Positions 62,855 through 64,000 of a stretch of DNA of 64,000 nt are shown here, piece after piece. The number at the start of each line of letters is the position of its first letter. Position 1 is the first letter of the stretch. This DNA comes from Dyella_D sp052115385 (lineage in GTDB: Bacteria > Pseudomonadota > Gammaproteobacteria > Xanthomonadales > Rhodanobacteraceae). Location: NCBI RefSeq assembly GCF_052115385.1, contig NZ_JBFRGP010000012.1, positions 1-64,000 of the forward strand. The letters are read 5' to 3'. The position numbers were made by a program, and so were the translations under genes. The notes under the pieces were generated by a model, which worked only from the letters and a program-made list of their open reading frames with translations, was not told the origin of the DNA and ran no database searches.

Positions 62855-63146
62855 GGATGAACCTCCTGTTTCACAGAACCTCCGAGGCTAGTCATGCGTG
62901 GGGGGAACCGCAAATGACCTTCGGCCGATTGACCGGCAAAGCCGGCCGATCGGGTACGACAAGCGTCCGGACAGTGTCCGCTGGCGTGCGCGCAGTGTCC
63001 GCGGACAGCGGAAGGGAGCCGGCCGCGCATCCTAAGTGCCGCCAAATCAAGACCTTGTGACGTGGCACGGCTTGGCACGGCGCTTGCCACCTTAAGGGCG
63101 TAGGACCCCATACCTGTAGGACCCCATGCCCTGTCGGAGACACCCC
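62855..63146. promoter_or_regulatory. operator-like palindromes between M16 peptidase and small ORF
   Basis: 292 bp with no gene. It carries CGGACA-g-TGTCCG (62968-62980) and TGTCCGCGGACA (62996-63007), both perfect palindromes of the same half-site 28 nt apart, and a tandem repeat GTAGGACCCCAT (63100-63111 and 63116-63127). These lie between divergent promoters and could be a shared regulator site. Confidence 0.45.
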
Positions 63147-63350
63147 ATGAAATTCGAAGCCCTGATGTTGCGCGGTCTGTTCGCCGGCTGCCTGCTGGTG
63201 TGCGGGCTGATCCTGATGGCGATGGTCAACGCCTCTCCCGATGCCATCCGCCTGGCTGCCAGCGGCAGCGCCGGCCAGCTCAGCCCCGCCGTCCACGCGC
63301 AGTGCCTGCTGCCGGCCGACGGCGTGGTGTGCCCCCGCCTGGGCGGTTGA
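63147..63350 (+). CDS. 67-aa small membrane or exported protein
   Basis: ATG at 63147 (CGGAGA upstream). MKFEALMLRGLFAGCLLVCGLILMAMVNA is a single membrane span or signal, followed by a 35-residue tail with two cysteines (CLLPADGVVC). No family was recognised. Short and of unknown expression, but codon use is as in neighbours. Confidence 0.55.
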   Translation: MKFEALMLRGLFAGCLLVCGLILMAMVNASPDAIRLAASGSAGQLSPAVHAQCLLPADGVVCPRLGG

Positions 63351-63403
63351 ACGCCGGACGGGGCGCTGTTCCAGCGCGCGCCCCGCACAGATGAGCGTTC
63401 ATC

Positions 63404-63409
63404 GATAAT
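63404..63409 (+). promoter_or_regulatory. GATAAT -10-like hexamer 6 nt before trmL
   Basis: GATAAT ends 6 nt before the ATG at 63416. This fits leaderless transcription; no ribosome binding site lies in the gap. Confidence 0.4.
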
Positions 63410-63415
63410 GGCCGG

Positions 63416-63880
63416 ATGCTGCATGTCATCCTGTTCCATCCCGAGATCCCGCCGAACACCGGCAACGTCATCCGCCTCTGCGCCAACACGGGCGCCTCGC
63501 TGCACCTGATCCGGCCGCTGGGTTTCGAGCTCGACGACGCGCGCCTGCGCCGCGCCGGCCTGGACTACCACGAGTACGCCAACCTGGCCGTACACGACGA
63601 TCTCGACAGCTGCCTCGCCGCCCTGGCGCATCCACGCGTGTTCGCCTTCTCCACCCGCGGCCGCGTCGCCCACGTCGATGCACGCTATGCGCCCGGCGAT
63701 GCCTTACTGTTCGGCTGCGAAACCGCCGGCCTGCCCGGCGCGGTGCTCGACGCGATTCCCGAGGACTGCCGCCTGCGCCTGCCGATGCGTCCACACAGCC
63801 GCAGCTTGAATCTCTCCAACACCGTCGCCGTGGCCGTGTACGAGGCGTGGCGCCAGCTGGGCTTCGACGGCGCATCCTGA
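63416..63880 (+). CDS. trmL: tRNA (cytidine/uridine-34-2'-O)-methyltransferase
   Basis: 154 aa, the usual length of this SPOUT enzyme. Methylates the wobble base of tRNA-Leu. Motifs: LFHPEIPPNTGNVIRLCANTG (N-terminal), LLFGCETAGLP and the trefoil-knot end LPMRPHSRSLNLSNTVAVAVYEAWRQLGF. The start codon follows a -10-like GATAAT by 6 nt. Confidence 0.95.
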   Translation: MLHVILFHPEIPPNTGNVIRLCANTGASLHLIRPLGFELDDARLRRAGLDYHEYANLAVHDDLDSCLAALAHPRVFAFSTRGRVAHVDARYAPGDALLFGCETAGLPGAVLDAIPEDCRLRLPMRPHSRSLNLSNTVAVAVYEAWRQLGFDGAS

Positions 63881-63916
63881 CTTGTTGCCGCAGGGCGAGT
63901 CCGCGCGCCCTGCCGC

Positions 63917-63922
63917 TACAAT
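63917..63922 (+). promoter_or_regulatory. TACAAT -10-like hexamer 8 nt before the last gene
   Basis: TACAAT ends 8 nt before the ATG at 63931, again leaderless-type spacing. The 63881-63930 gap has no other feature. Confidence 0.4.
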
Positions 63923-63930
63923 GCCGGCCC

Positions 63931-64000
63931 ATGACCGCACCCGCTCCCCGCCCCTTGCTGCCGCGCCCGCTGCGCGTGATCGCCGGCCGCGCGCTCGAGA
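63931..64000 (+). CDS. partial gene cut by the window end
   Basis: ATG at 63931, open to the window edge (23 codons): MTAPAPRPLLPRPLRVIAGR then ALE. The product is not identifiable from so short a segment; the start is Pro/Ala-rich with a hydrophobic-basic pattern. The -10-like TACAAT just upstream supports a real gene. Confidence 0.45.
   Translation, partial: MTAPAPRPLLPRPLRVIAGRALE

Overview
The window looks like chromosome from a GC-rich gammaproteobacterium of the Xanthomonadales, most probably the Rhodanobacteraceae (Dyella, Luteibacter, Rhodanobacter or Frateuria-like). This is inferred from gene content and style: a kdp operon carrying an outer-membrane porin, TatABC, EnvC-CtpA, an AaeB-type FUSC exporter, a TonB receptor, many short palindromic intergenic repeats, and several starts with a -10-like hexamer only 6-8 nt upstream. 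No rRNA, tRNA, CRISPR array or intact insertion sequence was recognised. Most of the window is ordinary, tightly packed core genome. Accessory material is limited to the left end, a T4SS-like fragment (14.9-17.4 kb), a toxin-antitoxin pair (25.4-26.0 kb) and a calpain-like gene (29.6-30.4 kb).

Layout. 1-1850: hairpin-rich non-coding DNA and a TraB/GumN protein. 1.85-11.8 kb: potassium uptake, in the order small membrane protein, kdpF, kdpA, kdpB, a 64-aa protein, an OmpL-like porin, kdpC, a palindromic repeat, kdpD, kdpE. 12.1-14.8 kb: secreted GDSL phospholipase/haemolysin-like enzyme and an AraC regulator. 14.9-17.4 kb: VirB5-like, VirB6/TrbL and DUF4189 proteins with no other secretion genes. 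17.4-25.2 kb: HAD phosphatase, small proteins, methyltransferase, SNF2 helicase, gpsA, secB, rpmB-rpmG. 25.4-26.0 kb: yefM-yoeB. 26.0-34.2 kb: S9 peptidase, exported protein, calpain-like protease, saccharopine-dehydrogenase-like protein, DUF4166, polytopic membrane protein. 34.2-42.8 kb: desaturase, GldA/F/G-type ABC operon, gnd, mutM, an unrecognised protein, tdk. 42.9-50.5 kb: ctpA-envC, TonB receptor, cupin, tatCBA, SYLF lipid-binding protein. 50.6-55.3 kb: hemH, hydrolase, AraC regulator, retropepsin-PDZ protein. 55.4-59.3 kb: MarR-controlled AaeBXA-like efflux operon. 59.4-64 kb: DUF4156 lipoprotein, M16 peptidase, small membrane protein, trmL, and the start of a further gene.

The most notable items are (1) five copies of an 86-92 bp near-perfect hairpin repeat whose two arms vary in step, and whose end supplies the stop codon of two genes and a -10-like hexamer in front of kdpD; (2) a kdp operon with a porin and a 64-aa protein between kdpB and kdpC; (3) the isolated VirB5-VirB6-DUF4189 set; (4) a bacterial calpain with an intact Cys-His-Asn triad; (5) a thymidine kinase that appears to have lost most of its zinc ligands. 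Gene family names are from reading the sequence; no database search was possible.
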